Assembly: GCA_028871795.1 (NCBI GenBank)
Contig: JAGWMG010000017.1
Location: 1-43,917, forward strand
Direction: 5' to 3'
Source of the DNA: Alphaproteobacteria bacterium
GTDB taxonomy: Bacteria > Pseudomonadota > Alphaproteobacteria > Micropepsales > Micropepsaceae
Length of the DNA: 43,917 bases
Both the position numbers and the translations under genes were made by a program. Below, one piece after another: positions 7,985-16,500 of the stretch (its first letter is position 1; each line of letters starts with the position of its first letter). Under the pieces are notes generated by a model. It was given only the letters and a program-made list of their open reading frames with translations, was not told the DNA's origin and did no database searches.

Positions 7985-8986
7985 ATGGCAACGATAACGC
8001 AACGAACCGACCGCACCGGTCAAATGATCGGTTGGCAAGCCAAGATTAGGCGAAAAGGGTATCCCGCCGAAAGTCGAAGTTTTGCCACCAAGCGCGATGC
8101 GGAAGCCTGGGCACGTAGCCTCGAAGGCGAGATGGACAGGGGCATCTTCGTGAGCCGCCGCGAAGCCGAAGCGACGACGCTGCGCGAGGCCCTTGATCGT
8201 TACGAGCGTGAAATCACGCCCAAGAAGAAGGGGGCGGACCAGGAGAAACACCGACTTAATCTGTGGCGTAAGAGTAACCTGATGGATCGCTCACTGGCAG
8301 CAATCCGCGGTAACGATCTAGCGCGGTGGCGCGATGATAGACTTAAGGCGATGATTTCGCCCACGACGGTCCATCACGACCTCATGTTGCTTTCAAGCCT
8401 CTTCACGACCGCACGGCGTGAATGGGGGATGGAAGCTCTCGCCAATCCGGTACAAGCGATCAAGGTGCCAAGCCTGGGGCCGGCTCGCGAACGTCGCCTT
8501 CAAGACGATGAGGAAACGCGGTTGCTGGAATCGCTGGGAAAGTCCAAGCACTGGTGGGCCAAGCCGATCGTCCAATTCGCCATTGAGACAGGGATGCGCC
8601 AAGGCGAAATTCTGGTCCTGGAATGGCATCGGGTTGATCTCAAGAAGCGTGTTGCGCGCCTAGCGGATACGAAAAACAATACACCGCGGGAAGTTCCGCT
8701 ATCGAGTACAGCGGTTGTAATCCTCGAAACGATCCCGCGGGAAATCAAAGGCCGGATATTTCCGGTCGAGAAGGAAGCCCTCATCAAGGCGTTCCGCGCA
8801 GCGTGCGTTGCAGCGAAGATCGAGGGTTTACGCTTCCACGATCTGCGCCACGAAGCCCTTTCACGCCTCTCCGAACGTGGTTTTGGTGCATTGGAGCTGG
8901 CGACCATCGCCGGCCATCGTACCCTAAATATGGTCCGGCGATATGTGCAACTCCGCGCCGAGGATTTGGCAAAACGGATAGGGTGA
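7985..8986 (+). CDS. tyrosine recombinase / island integrase
   Basis: The site-specific recombinase has 333 residues and very likely inserts and excises the island. The N-terminus (GWQAKIRRKGYPAESRSFATK, then an EAWARSLEGEMDRG helix) resembles arm-DNA-binding domains. A SAM-like core-binding domain follows (about 60-165), then the catalytic domain. Visible active-site residues are Arg205 (TGMRQGE), His285 and Arg288 (FHDLRHE), His311 (GHRTL) and nucleophile Tyr320 (RRYVQL). The frame is open from TTG 7970, but ATG 7985 gives the natural N-terminus; a ribosome site is not obvious, and the arm-site repeat occupies that position. It is transcribed away from the tRNA. All catalytic residues are intact, so the enzyme could be active. 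Confidence 0.93.
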   Translation: MATITQRTDRTGQMIGWQAKIRRKGYPAESRSFATKRDAEAWARSLEGEMDRGIFVSRREAEATTLREALDRYEREITPKKKGADQEKHRLNLWRKSNLMDRSLAAIRGNDLARWRDDRLKAMISPTTVHHDLMLLSSLFTTARREWGMEALANPVQAIKVPSLGPARERRLQDDEETRLLESLGKSKHWWAKPIVQFAIETGMRQGEILVLEWHRVDLKKRVARLADTKNNTPREVPLSSTAVVILETIPREIKGRIFPVEKEALIKAFRAACVAAKIEGLRFHDLRHEALSRLSERGFGALELATIAGHRTLNMVRRYVQLRAEDLAKRIG

Positions 8987-9175
8987 GAACCGTCGGAGGT
9001 CTCTGGACAGCTATCGCCGACGCCCTCATAACCTTCACTGCCGAATGCCAAAACTATTTCACCGCCTGCGGCTACGATCCACAATGACCGGAAAATGCTC
9101 TAGTAGCTGCGGAATTGTCGAGTGGCGCGGAATGATGGCGCAGATAGAGAATCGAGTCAGTTGGGAAGCGGTGCC

Positions 9176-10501
9176 TCATCGTGCCGCGAGCGACTTTATC
9201 CAATTGGCGACAGGAGGGCCTACGGCCCCGTATTCAGGCGTATTCCTCACCTCTCTCTGGGTCGCCGGGTCAAGACTTATCACCGTGTGAGAAGAAACAG
9301 CCGTTCCACGCGCCGCGAGATCGTCGAACTGGACTACGCAAACATTGACCCATTCGCGAAACGCAGGTTCCTTCGATATAGAATAGACACCGACCTGTTC
9401 TTGTTGCTTGACGCCGACGAGAAACACTGTGGTCGGCTTGTTCTCGTAGTCACGATTATCCAATAAATATTGGGCCTCATGCGGTACATTGGAGTTGAGA
9501 TCCCATGCGAGCGTCTGCCCGGCCCGTTGCACCGGCCGGTCGCCGATCGATCCACAGTTGCTGAATGCCATCTTTGCCTTGCGCGCAATGGCCAGCGTCA
9601 ATGCGTCGTATGCGCGATCATGATCAACACCCCACGATGCTAACTTGGCCTCGCGAACAGCCGACGCAAAATCATTGGCAAGTAGGTACGTGTTTATATG
9701 ATCTTCAAAGGTTTTCTCATCATCAAAACGTACCAATGCATACGACACCAAGACGACGCCACCGAGAACCGAGGCATCGAGCAGCCGGTTCAGCCAGCGT
9801 GGCGGCTCTGCCCAATATGGAAAAGCGCGAAGAAGGATAGCGAGCAGAAACGGAATACCCATCGCGAGGAATGCGCGCCAGTCTCCAAGCATCATGAATG
9901 AGACAGAGATGACCAGCCAGCCGAACCCGGCGAATATAGCAAGTATCATCACCCCCTCGGAATTGCCCAAGCGGTCAATGGCGCGGTAGACGCTTTGACG
10001 TCTGCCTGCTGCCGGAGCTGGGTCACCTTTAGTAAACTCGGTGAGAAGTAATCCAATGCTGAAAAGCCAGCCGACCAACGTGATGAGGCTGAGAAGCATC
10101 GTCCCTAGTTCCAATCCGCTGAGACCTTGGCCTCGCCCTGCGAACGATCCAGTGACCGTCATCCAAGTCCAGGCCAGTGCGATCACAACCGAAGCCGCCG
10201 TCGACAGCAAAACGGCCAACTTAGCTCTGTTTATTCGCTTTGCGGCACTCGCCATCTTTCTTTTCAGGTTGAAGTGCCCGTTTAGCCGGTCAAAGACGAT
10301 CACGCTCAAGCAAAGAACGGCACCCGCCCAGAAGAAAAAGGAAATCATGACGACCAAGAACGTGGCAAATCCCAGTTTACCGATAGCAGCGTTTGCGGAG
10401 GCGCCCGTCGGGAAGGCGTACGGCCAAAGAATTGCAGCAATGGCCATCGCAATCGCGCCTACGGCCGCGAGGCTGAGAACGACGCGGATCTCTTTCGACA
10501 T
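9176..10501 (-). CDS. uncharacterised polytopic membrane protein with soluble C-terminal domain
   Basis: I do not recognise this 441-residue protein. About seven hydrophobic segments occupy residues 1-270 (for example LSLAAVGAIAMAIAAIL, TFLVVMISFFFWAGAVLCL, VMILAIFAGFGWLVISVSFM and LGGVVLVSYALV). A soluble domain of about 165 residues follows; it begins with DDEKTFEDHINTYLLAND, and a strand-rich piece near VFLVGVKQQEQVGVYSIS suggests a mixed alpha/beta fold. The start at ATG 10501 has a gaggt ribosome site about 8 bases upstream; a longer frame runs to 10543. It converges with the integrase gene (gap of 189 bases at 8987-9175 without a recognisable feature) and is divergent from the toxin-antitoxin pair. 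Its position beside the integrase marks it as accessory cargo; a role in defence or element biology is possible but untested. Confidence 0.7.
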   Translation of the reverse strand: MSKEIRVVLSLAAVGAIAMAIAAILWPYAFPTGASANAAIGKLGFATFLVVMISFFFWAGAVLCLSVIVFDRLNGHFNLKRKMASAAKRINRAKLAVLLSTAASVVIALAWTWMTVTGSFAGRGQGLSGLELGTMLLSLITLVGWLFSIGLLLTEFTKGDPAPAAGRRQSVYRAIDRLGNSEGVMILAIFAGFGWLVISVSFMMLGDWRAFLAMGIPFLLAILLRAFPYWAEPPRWLNRLLDASVLGGVVLVSYALVRFDDEKTFEDHINTYLLANDFASAVREAKLASWGVDHDRAYDALTLAIARKAKMAFSNCGSIGDRPVQRAGQTLAWDLNSNVPHEAQYLLDNRDYENKPTTVFLVGVKQQEQVGVYSISKEPAFREWVNVCVVQFDDLAARGTAVSSHTVISLDPATQREVRNTPEYGAVGPPVANWIKSLAAR

Positions 10502-10706
10502 GTCGAGCAACCTCGAGCGATTTATCCATGACTGCCGACGCACCTCAAATTGCAGGTTACACGGGTGCTAAGCTAGCCCCAATGAGGAATCTCGTGCAGT
10601 TTGGAGCCGTCCCAAAGATTCACAAGAATCAGGCGGCGCAATGTTTTTCTTCGCTGCAAAACGACATATCAACATCGGTGCGTCTACGGTCAGTAAAGCA
10701 ATTTGC

Positions 10707-10735
10707 TTGACTTATATAACGCTAATTGCCATATA
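10707..10735 (+). promoter_or_regulatory. candidate sigma-70 promoter of the toxin-antitoxin pair
   Basis: TTGACT at 10707-10712 and CATATA at 10730-10735 are separated by 17 bases, in an AT-rich stretch directly before ATG 10741. The short distance would make the transcript nearly leaderless, so the -10 may be misplaced. Confidence 0.4.
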
Positions 10736-10740
10736 GAGAC

Positions 10741-10998
10741 ATGTGGTCTGTCACCTACACAGCCGATGCGCTCAAGGTGTTGAGCCGCATGGATCAGATG
10801 GTTGCCAAGCGCATAAGGTCGAAGATCTTGGCGTTGGCGTTGAATCCATCTGCGCCGAATAACACCGTCAAGAAGCTGACTGGCGTCGAGGGCTATCGGC
10901 TGCGAGTTGGCGATTGGCGTGTGATCTATACGTTGAAGCACCAAACCCTGACGGTGGTTGTCGTTCGCGTGGGGCATCGAAGAGAGGTTTACAAATGA
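10741..10998 (+). CDS. RelE/ParE-family toxin
   Basis: The 85-residue protein begins MWSVTYTADALKVLSRMD and ends with GYRLRVGDWRVIYTL then VVVVRVGHRREVYK. The R-x-R-x-G-x-[WY]-R-V-I-Y core and the C-terminal G-H-R-x-x-V-Y are typical of RelE-type mRNA interferases, where the basic residues contact mRNA on the ribosome. The length is normal. The ATG at 10741 is favoured over the TTG at 10726. The stop overlaps the start of the antitoxin gene (ATGA at 10995), so the two are translationally coupled, with toxin first. That order is less usual than antitoxin first but is common in HigBA-like and RelE/XRE modules. Confidence 0.85.
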   Translation: MWSVTYTADALKVLSRMDQMVAKRIRSKILALALNPSAPNNTVKKLTGVEGYRLRVGDWRVIYTLKHQTLTVVVVRVGHRREVYK

Positions 10999-11366
10999 CG
11001 AAACAAATTATCACCCAAGGCGGTAAACCCGCCTTCGTTGTTATTCCGATCGACGAATGGCGTCGAATTGAATCCACCTTGGAGGATCGCGTTGACGCCG
11101 CCGCGGTAAGTGCATACCAGAAGAACCCATCAGAGATATTTCCAGACACTGTCGTAACGGCGATCTTAGACGGCTGCCATCCGATCAAAGCGTTTCGTGA
11201 GCATCGCGCCATGACCCAGGCGCAACTCGCCGCCGCTGTCGGCACAAGCTCCGTCTATGTCTCGCAACTTGAACGGGGCGAACGGCGCGTCGGGCGCAAG
11301 CTGCGTACGAAATTTAGCAGAGCGTTGGAAGTTGATCCTGATCTGCTGGAACGTCACGACGGCTAA
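10995..11366 (+). CDS. antitoxin with Phd-like N-terminus and XRE helix-turn-helix
   Basis: This 123-residue protein combines an N-terminal piece like Phd/prevent-host-death proteins (ITQGGKPAFVVIPIDEWRRIE, residues 4-25) with a C-terminal XRE helix-turn-helix (MTQAQLAAAVGTSSVYVSQLERGERRVG, about residues 74-101). The start overlaps the toxin stop by four bases. Normally the Phd part neutralises the toxin and the DNA-binding part represses the operon; here the DNA-binding role likely belongs to the XRE half. The frame is open upstream to 10914, but that would lie within the toxin gene. Such modules help retain mobile elements, which fits its place near the integrase. Confidence 0.82.
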   Translation: MTKQIITQGGKPAFVVIPIDEWRRIESTLEDRVDAAAVSAYQKNPSEIFPDTVVTAILDGCHPIKAFREHRAMTQAQLAAAVGTSSVYVSQLERGERRVGRKLRTKFSRALEVDPDLLERHDG

Positions 11367-11677
11367 ACCCGTGCGAGTTCGCGCATTCGACGGCTTCGTC
11401 GATTGCGAATCGGCCGTGGCGTCACCGATTTGATGTCTGCTTCCTTAACCCTTGCGTTGTTTGCTGCCTTGGTCTGGCTCTCAATCCACTCTTGAACGGC
11501 GCACGGATTCCACCGGAACAATCGGCCCAGGCGGTAATACGACGGTAAGGTTTGCGGGCTGCGGTAGAGGCGCATCCGAATGGCTGCCTCAGTTGCGCCC
11601 AGAACTTGGGCCAAGCCCACGACATCAAGTTGCGGTTGGACGTTCATTGACTCAAACGTCGATCGTATGTCGCTCAT
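11363..11677 (-). CDS. AlpA/excisionase-like small DNA-binding protein
   Basis: The 104-residue protein has a central segment LDVVGLAQVLGATEAAIRMRLYRSP followed by YYRLGRLFRWNPCAVQEWIESQ. This is the winged-helix (MerR-like/AlpA) pattern used by excisionases and element-encoded regulators: a helix-turn-helix, a short wing with G-R-x-x-R-W, and a closing helix. The C-terminus is basic (PRPIRNRRSRRMRE). It converges with the antitoxin gene and overlaps its end by four bases. On an integrase island it is a candidate recombination directionality factor or regulator of integrase. No clear ribosome site is visible before ATG 11677; an internal ATG (MNVQPQ) is an alternative start. Confidence 0.65.
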   Translation of the reverse strand: MSDIRSTFESMNVQPQLDVVGLAQVLGATEAAIRMRLYRSPQTLPSYYRLGRLFRWNPCAVQEWIESQTKAANNARVKEADIKSVTPRPIRNRRSRRMRELARV

Positions 11678-12144
11678 GAATTCGCACTAACACTTAAACT
11701 CTGCACTTGATGTCTCCACCGCCAAAGGCAGGCGAAAACATGGTTCATCTATGAATCAGACGATGCATAGGGACGGTCTGTCAATTTGAAAATGTAGCTA
11801 AATCAATGTGTTAATAGCGACGCATGGAGTGTGGTGGCGGGACATTGCGGCTGCAGCGAAGGCGTTCGCAAAGCTGGCGGCGTTTTTACACCGATGGGGT
11901 CGGTGAAACGCGCTCGATACCGCATGGCTTAGAAGTCCTTGTTGTTGAAGGCGTTACTATAGGCGGGCCGTTTTGACGGCGCGAAGGTAGATGCAACAGT
12001 TCAGAATACTCCAACTTGTTCGTAATTTTAAGCAACGCATCCGAATGCCAACCACACTTTATCGAACGTAGCCAATCACACGGTCTATCGTATGCATCCG
12101 GCGAGTACCGCGGAATCTGAGATTTCGGCCCGCGGGACGATCCA
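11678..12144. other. gene-poor stretch with one imperfect arm-site copy
   Basis: There is no convincing gene in these 467 bases. At 11837-11850 the sequence gcgggacattgcgg matches the integrase arm-site motif (gcgggacaattgcgg) with one base missing. It could be a degenerate arm site or the scar of a former element end between the integrase module and the chitin locus. Base composition is more AT-rich than the flanking catabolic genes. Confidence 0.4.
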
Positions 12145-12294
12145 TTAGTTTTGCGAGTCAGCGATTAATTGTTGAAGGTATTCGATGCCGTCGGGCGTGA
12201 AGGCGACGGTACACTCATCGCTTGGGTGGCCTTCGATGCGGTTCAGGCGGACCAGCAATTTGGCATCGTGTTTGCTTGCCGCTCGTATACCCAT
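12145..12294 (-). CDS. small hypothetical protein, possibly a gene fragment
   Basis: A 49-residue frame from ATG 12294 (MGIRAASKHDAKLLVRLNRI) contains a segment EGHPSDECTVAFTPDGIEYLQQLIADSQ that reads like real protein. There is no ribosome site, no recognised family, and the upstream frame (to 12435) overlaps the end of the sulfotransferase gene. It may be a remnant of a longer gene or chance. Confidence 0.25.
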   Translation of the reverse strand: MGIRAASKHDAKLLVRLNRIEGHPSDECTVAFTPDGIEYLQQLIADSQN

Positions 12295-12401
12295 AGGGGG
12301 TATATAGCGCTCCCAAGGCGCCGCTGCAATTGCGGCAATGTTGCACAGCCGACGCGGCAATCGGGTCGATTCTGCAGCCAAAACGCGCAATCGCCCTTGC
12401 T

Positions 12402-14069
12402 TTAGGTCAAAGCCTCGAGCAGCGGTTGCAGCCATTTTTCATAAGGCCGCCAGCGTCCGATCGAACTCTTGAATAACGGTTGACGCACCTGGAATTCACT
12501 GGCGGTGCGCACGGCCCGTTCGGTTTTGTAAAACTTCAAGCAGCGTTCGTCCCATTCGACGCCGCAAAATTCGACGACCCGGCGGGCTTCGTCCGCGAAA
12601 TGTTCGACGAGGTTCTCGTATTGCACTTCAAGCATCGCGTTTTGCGGCAACACGGCGCGCCAATGCGCCATCAGCGCCTCGTAGGCTTTGTAATATCGGC
12701 CGAGCTCACCAAGATCGTATGTGTAGTTCAGACCGCTCAGGAAGAGTTTGGAATAGCATGAAAAGCAGGTATCGACCGGATCGCGGCGCAAATGGATGAT
12801 GCGCGCGTTCGGCAACGCCAGATGGATCAACCCGAGGTGGCGGAAATTCGCCGGCAGTTTGTCGACGATACGTTTGGTCTGCGGCGCCAGGGCGCTTACC
12901 CGCTCCAAATAGGAAGCGCCGAACCGGCGAAGCGCATCGACTGCAAGCGACGGGAGGCCGTGGGGATATTCCGCCCCTGCATAACCGCCCGCAATAAGGT
13001 CGTTTACAGTCGTCAATTCGCCCGCACCGAAGACGCTTGGGTGGCTCGCCAGGATCTGCTCGACCAGCGACGTGCCCGAACGCGGCACGCCGACGATGAA
13101 CACCGATACTTCGGAGGGATGGCCCGCCCCGCGCTTTGCTTGCATCACCACGGGTGTGAAAACCGCGGTGATCTCGCGGAAGAAATCCATCACCGCCGCT
13201 TCGTCATAGGGCACCAGCCGACGCTTGATGACGTTACCTTCTTGCAGATGTTCGAAGGCGGGACCGTAGCGCTTCAGATCGTCATAAGCTTTTGCCAGCG
13301 CGAAATGGAGTTCCACCTTCTGGTCTTCGGGAAATGCGTCCACTTCCCGCGCCAATTCCTCCAACGCCGCCAGCCGTGGATCGTTTTCGCCGAACCGCGC
13401 GGTCTCCGCTAGGGCGCGGTGATAGGCCGGACATTTCGGCGACAGAGCGACGGCGCGCTCGAAAGCGCGGCGCGCCTCCGCAAAGCGGCCCAGCTGCTTC
13501 ATAATGTTGCCGATTCCGAAATGGGCCGCCGGGTGTGCGGGATCGAGGACCACAAGCTTCTCGAATGTATCCTGCGCTTCGACGTGACGGCCGAGGATGC
13601 TCAGCGCATCGCCCAGGCCCATGAGCGCCGCGGCATGGTCTGGACTCGCCGCCAACGTCTCTTCGAACCGGTGCACGGCCTCTTCATAGCGCCCGAGCAT
13701 CAGGCACGCATGGCCGAGATTGACAAGCGCGTCGGCGAAATCAGGCTTGAGTTTCAGCGCCGCCTCGAACTCGGCTGCGGCCTCCTCGTTGCGGCCGAGC
13801 TGCGACAGAGTCAGGCCGAGATGGTAATGGATCGTGGCGTCCTGCGGCGCAGCGGCAACCGCACGCCGAAAGAATTCCGCCGCTTCGTCGATCCGCCCTC
13901 GTTGAATGTGAATCAAGCCCAAGCCGTGCAAAGTGCCGCGATGACGGGGATCGGCCTGCAGCGCGGCCCGGTAGTGCATTTCGGCTTCCGCCAGCCTGTC
14001 CTGGCGATGCAGCAAGGTCGCGGCTTCAAAATGCTGCCGGCCGGCAAGCTCGCGGTTGGCGTCTTTCAT
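12402..14069 (-). CDS. TPR-repeat sulfotransferase
   Basis: This is a 555-residue fusion. Residues 1 to about 215 carry five to six tetratricopeptide repeats (GLGLIHIQRGRIDEAAEFF, NLGHACLMLGRYEEAVHRF, GIGNIMKQLGRFAEARRAF). From about residue 300 there is a sulfotransferase domain with the PAPS 5'-phosphosulfate loop VGVPRSGTSLVEQIL and the 3'-phosphate-binding segment HLRRDPVDTCFSCY. The activity expected is PAPS-dependent sulfation, but the acceptor is unknown. It is the last gene of the minus-strand chitin operon, 37 bases after chbP. TPR-sulfotransferases recur beside TonB-receptor sugar loci in Caulobacterales and Sphingomonadales, so it may modify an envelope component used in uptake; that is inference. 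Confidence 0.85.
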   Translation of the reverse strand: MKDANRELAGRQHFEAATLLHRQDRLAEAEMHYRAALQADPRHRGTLHGLGLIHIQRGRIDEAAEFFRRAVAAAPQDATIHYHLGLTLSQLGRNEEAAAEFEAALKLKPDFADALVNLGHACLMLGRYEEAVHRFEETLAASPDHAAALMGLGDALSILGRHVEAQDTFEKLVVLDPAHPAAHFGIGNIMKQLGRFAEARRAFERAVALSPKCPAYHRALAETARFGENDPRLAALEELAREVDAFPEDQKVELHFALAKAYDDLKRYGPAFEHLQEGNVIKRRLVPYDEAAVMDFFREITAVFTPVVMQAKRGAGHPSEVSVFIVGVPRSGTSLVEQILASHPSVFGAGELTTVNDLIAGGYAGAEYPHGLPSLAVDALRRFGASYLERVSALAPQTKRIVDKLPANFRHLGLIHLALPNARIIHLRRDPVDTCFSCYSKLFLSGLNYTYDLGELGRYYKAYEALMAHWRAVLPQNAMLEVQYENLVEHFADEARRVVEFCGVEWDERCLKFYKTERAVRTASEFQVRQPLFKSSIGRWRPYEKWLQPLLEALT

Positions 14070-14106
14070 GGTGTCCCGTTTTTCGGCCTGCGAAACGCAT
14101 CCGACG

Positions 14107-16500
14107 CTATCCCATTACGACCGTGACGTCATTCAAGCTGCCGGCGGGCTGGACTGGTATTTCGCCCGCAATGCGTTTTCCATCGTGAAGAATGTAGCGC
14201 ACCCCTTTGCTGACGCCGTCCGGATTGCGGATCTCGATGCGATAGCTGGCGCCGCGCCATTGGCGCACAACCGTGAAACCTTTCCAAGCGCTTGGAATGC
14301 AGGGATCGACCACCAAGCCTTTAAAGCCGGGACGCACGCCGAGAATCCATTTGGTGACGGCGGTGTAGTTCCAGCCGGCGCTGCCGGTCAGCCAGGGATG
14401 CCGCGCCCGGCCATGCCGCTGGTGCTCGGCGCCGTACACGAACTGGCAATAGCTGTAGGGTTCCGCCTGCCGGGTTTCGATCTTGTCGTTCTGAGCGTAG
14501 GGCAAGAGGCTGTCGTAGAAGCGCATCGCGCGGTCGCCTTGGCCGAGCTTCGCCGCGGCGATCACCGCCCAGGGGTTGGGATGGCTGAAAATGGCGCCGT
14601 TCTCCTTGATGCCTTTGTAGACGCGGCCCATGAAACCGATCTCGTCGTTGGGCCGGGAAAAGCTCGGCTGCAGAAGGTGCAGTCCCCAAGGCGAGAAGAG
14701 ATGCTCGTCCATCGCCGCGACAGCGCTTTCGGCGTGATCGCGCGGCGCCGCGTCGGAGAGGACCGCCCAGCTGTTGCTTTCGATGAAAACCTTGGCCTCT
14801 TCGCTGGCGTCGGTGCCGATCTTGAGGCCGGATGCGGTGGTGCCGCGGGCGTACCACTTGCCGTCCCACAATTCGCGCTCGCAGGCGGTACGCACCTTTG
14901 CCGCCAGGGTGCGATAGGTTTCTGCGTCCTCATGGCGGCCCATGAACTCGGCTGCCTCCACGAAAGCGAGCAGGGCCCAATGGTGCAGGAAGCTCACCAT
15001 GGCGCTCTCGCCGCCGCCGAGATTGAGACAGTCGTTCCAGTCGGCGCGCAGGCCGAGGCAGATGCCCGAAGGGCCGACAAATTTGGCGCTGAAATCGAGG
15101 CCTGCTTTCATATGATCCCAAACCGCAGCTTCGCCTTCGTCGCAGTAGGGGATCGCCTCGTCGAAGAAGGCGGCATCGCCGGTCTCCTTCACGTAGTCGC
15201 AGATCGAGGGGATAAGCCAGAGATGATCGTCCGAGCAGGCCTGATCGGGCCCGTGGATATAGTTTGATTTGTCCGGCGCATGGGCGATCGTCGGGCTCTT
15301 GAATTTCGGCTTTTGCTGCGGGCGGAACCATTCCGGATCGAAGAGGTGCAGGCCATAGCCCATGCTGACTTGACCGTGGAGCAGCTCCTTGAGGCGTTGC
15401 TTGACCTTCGCCGGATTGGTGTGGGCAACCGCCATCACGTCCTGGCTGGTGTCGCGATAGCCGAGCCCGGTGCGCCCGCCCACCTCGATGAAGCTGGCGA
15501 AGCGGCTCCACACCACGCAGGTTTCCGCCTGGTAGAGCGTCCAGATGTTGGCCATGGTGTCGAGCCCGGGATGGGGTGTGGCCGCCTGGAAGACGGCGCA
15601 TTTCTGGTCCCAATAGTGCTTGAGGTCGGCGAACGCGGCATCGACGTTCTTGCAGTCGGCGTATTTGGCCTTCTTCTCGATCCCCGCCGCACGGTCGCCG
15701 CAGCCGATCATAAAGATAAACCGCTGTTCCTCGCCGGGGGCAAGCGTGATCCGCTTGTGGAGGCTGGCGCAATGGTTGCCGGTCAATTCCTCGCTGCCGC
15801 CGCAATGGCCGGTGCTCACGGCTAGCGGATCGCGTTCGCTGCGATAGGCTCCGATCCAGCTGTCGCGCATGCTGTCGAAGCTGTCGGGCTCGAAACTCGC
15901 GGAATGGAAGTGATAGGTCCGCGGTTCGTCGTAGTGGAAGTCGTAGACGATGACGCCCTGGGCGTAGCTCGAGCCGCTGGCGTAAAGCGACATCTGGAAA
16001 TTCTGGTTGTCGATCTCGATATGGTGGAAGCTCCATTCGAGATAGCTGAAAAGGCTGAGCGTGCGCCGACGGCTGGAAAGATTCTTCACCCGCACGTCCC
16101 AGATCTCCACGTCGTCCTCGCGGGTGATGAAGATCAGCTGTTCCGCCAGAATACCTTTATATTCGGCCTCGTAGCGCGAATAGGACAGGCCGTGGCGGCA
16201 TTCGTATCTCGCCTGGTCCAAAGGCTTTCCCACCGGCTGCCAGGTGATCGTCCAATAGTCCCCGTCCTCGTCGTCGCGCAGGTACACCCAGTGGCCTGGC
16301 CAATCCATCGGCACGCCATTGGAGCGGAAACGGGTGATGCGGCCGTGCTCGGCGTCGCGGTAGAAGCTATAGCCGCCCGCCACTTGGCTGAGTATCGCGC
16401 ACATCCGGTTGACGCCGATGTAGTTGGTCCAGGAGACCGGGACGTCGATCCGGTCGATCACATATTCGCGGTTTTCATTGTCGAAGGTGCCGTAACGCAT
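14107..16500 (-). CDS. chbP: N,N'-diacetylchitobiose phosphorylase (GH94)
   Basis: The enzyme should split imported chitobiose with phosphate to GlcNAc-1-phosphate and GlcNAc in the cytoplasm. The 797-residue length and the whole course of the sequence match Vibrio ChbP (about 800 residues). The N-terminus is MRYGTFDNENREYVIDR, then DNQNFQMSLY, ETCVVWSRFASFIEVGGRTG and CSDDHLWLIP. GLRADWNDCLN carries the catalytic acid Asp490, and GRARHPWLTG is the phosphate-site region. The start ATG 16500 has a gagga ribosome site and overlaps the end of the upstream mutase gene by 43 bases. The frame is open for another 170 codons upstream, but that part is only the other-frame reading of the mutase gene. 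Conservation of the chitobiose-specific N-terminus makes this more likely than cellobiose phosphorylase. Confidence 0.9.
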   Translation of the reverse strand: MRYGTFDNENREYVIDRIDVPVSWTNYIGVNRMCAILSQVAGGYSFYRDAEHGRITRFRSNGVPMDWPGHWVYLRDDEDGDYWTITWQPVGKPLDQARYECRHGLSYSRYEAEYKGILAEQLIFITREDDVEIWDVRVKNLSSRRRTLSLFSYLEWSFHHIEIDNQNFQMSLYASGSSYAQGVIVYDFHYDEPRTYHFHSASFEPDSFDSMRDSWIGAYRSERDPLAVSTGHCGGSEELTGNHCASLHKRITLAPGEEQRFIFMIGCGDRAAGIEKKAKYADCKNVDAAFADLKHYWDQKCAVFQAATPHPGLDTMANIWTLYQAETCVVWSRFASFIEVGGRTGLGYRDTSQDVMAVAHTNPAKVKQRLKELLHGQVSMGYGLHLFDPEWFRPQQKPKFKSPTIAHAPDKSNYIHGPDQACSDDHLWLIPSICDYVKETGDAAFFDEAIPYCDEGEAAVWDHMKAGLDFSAKFVGPSGICLGLRADWNDCLNLGGGESAMVSFLHHWALLAFVEAAEFMGRHEDAETYRTLAAKVRTACERELWDGKWYARGTTASGLKIGTDASEEAKVFIESNSWAVLSDAAPRDHAESAVAAMDEHLFSPWGLHLLQPSFSRPNDEIGFMGRVYKGIKENGAIFSHPNPWAVIAAAKLGQGDRAMRFYDSLLPYAQNDKIETRQAEPYSYCQFVYGAEHQRHGRARHPWLTGSAGWNYTAVTKWILGVRPGFKGLVVDPCIPSAWKGFTVVRQWRGASYRIEIRNPDGVSKGVRYILHDGKRIAGEIPVQPAGSLNDVTVVMG

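Noticed and set aside
9122..9466. Plus-strand frame opposite the unknown membrane protein
   Set aside because: It is antisense to the coherent C-terminal domain of the membrane protein gene and has no motif.
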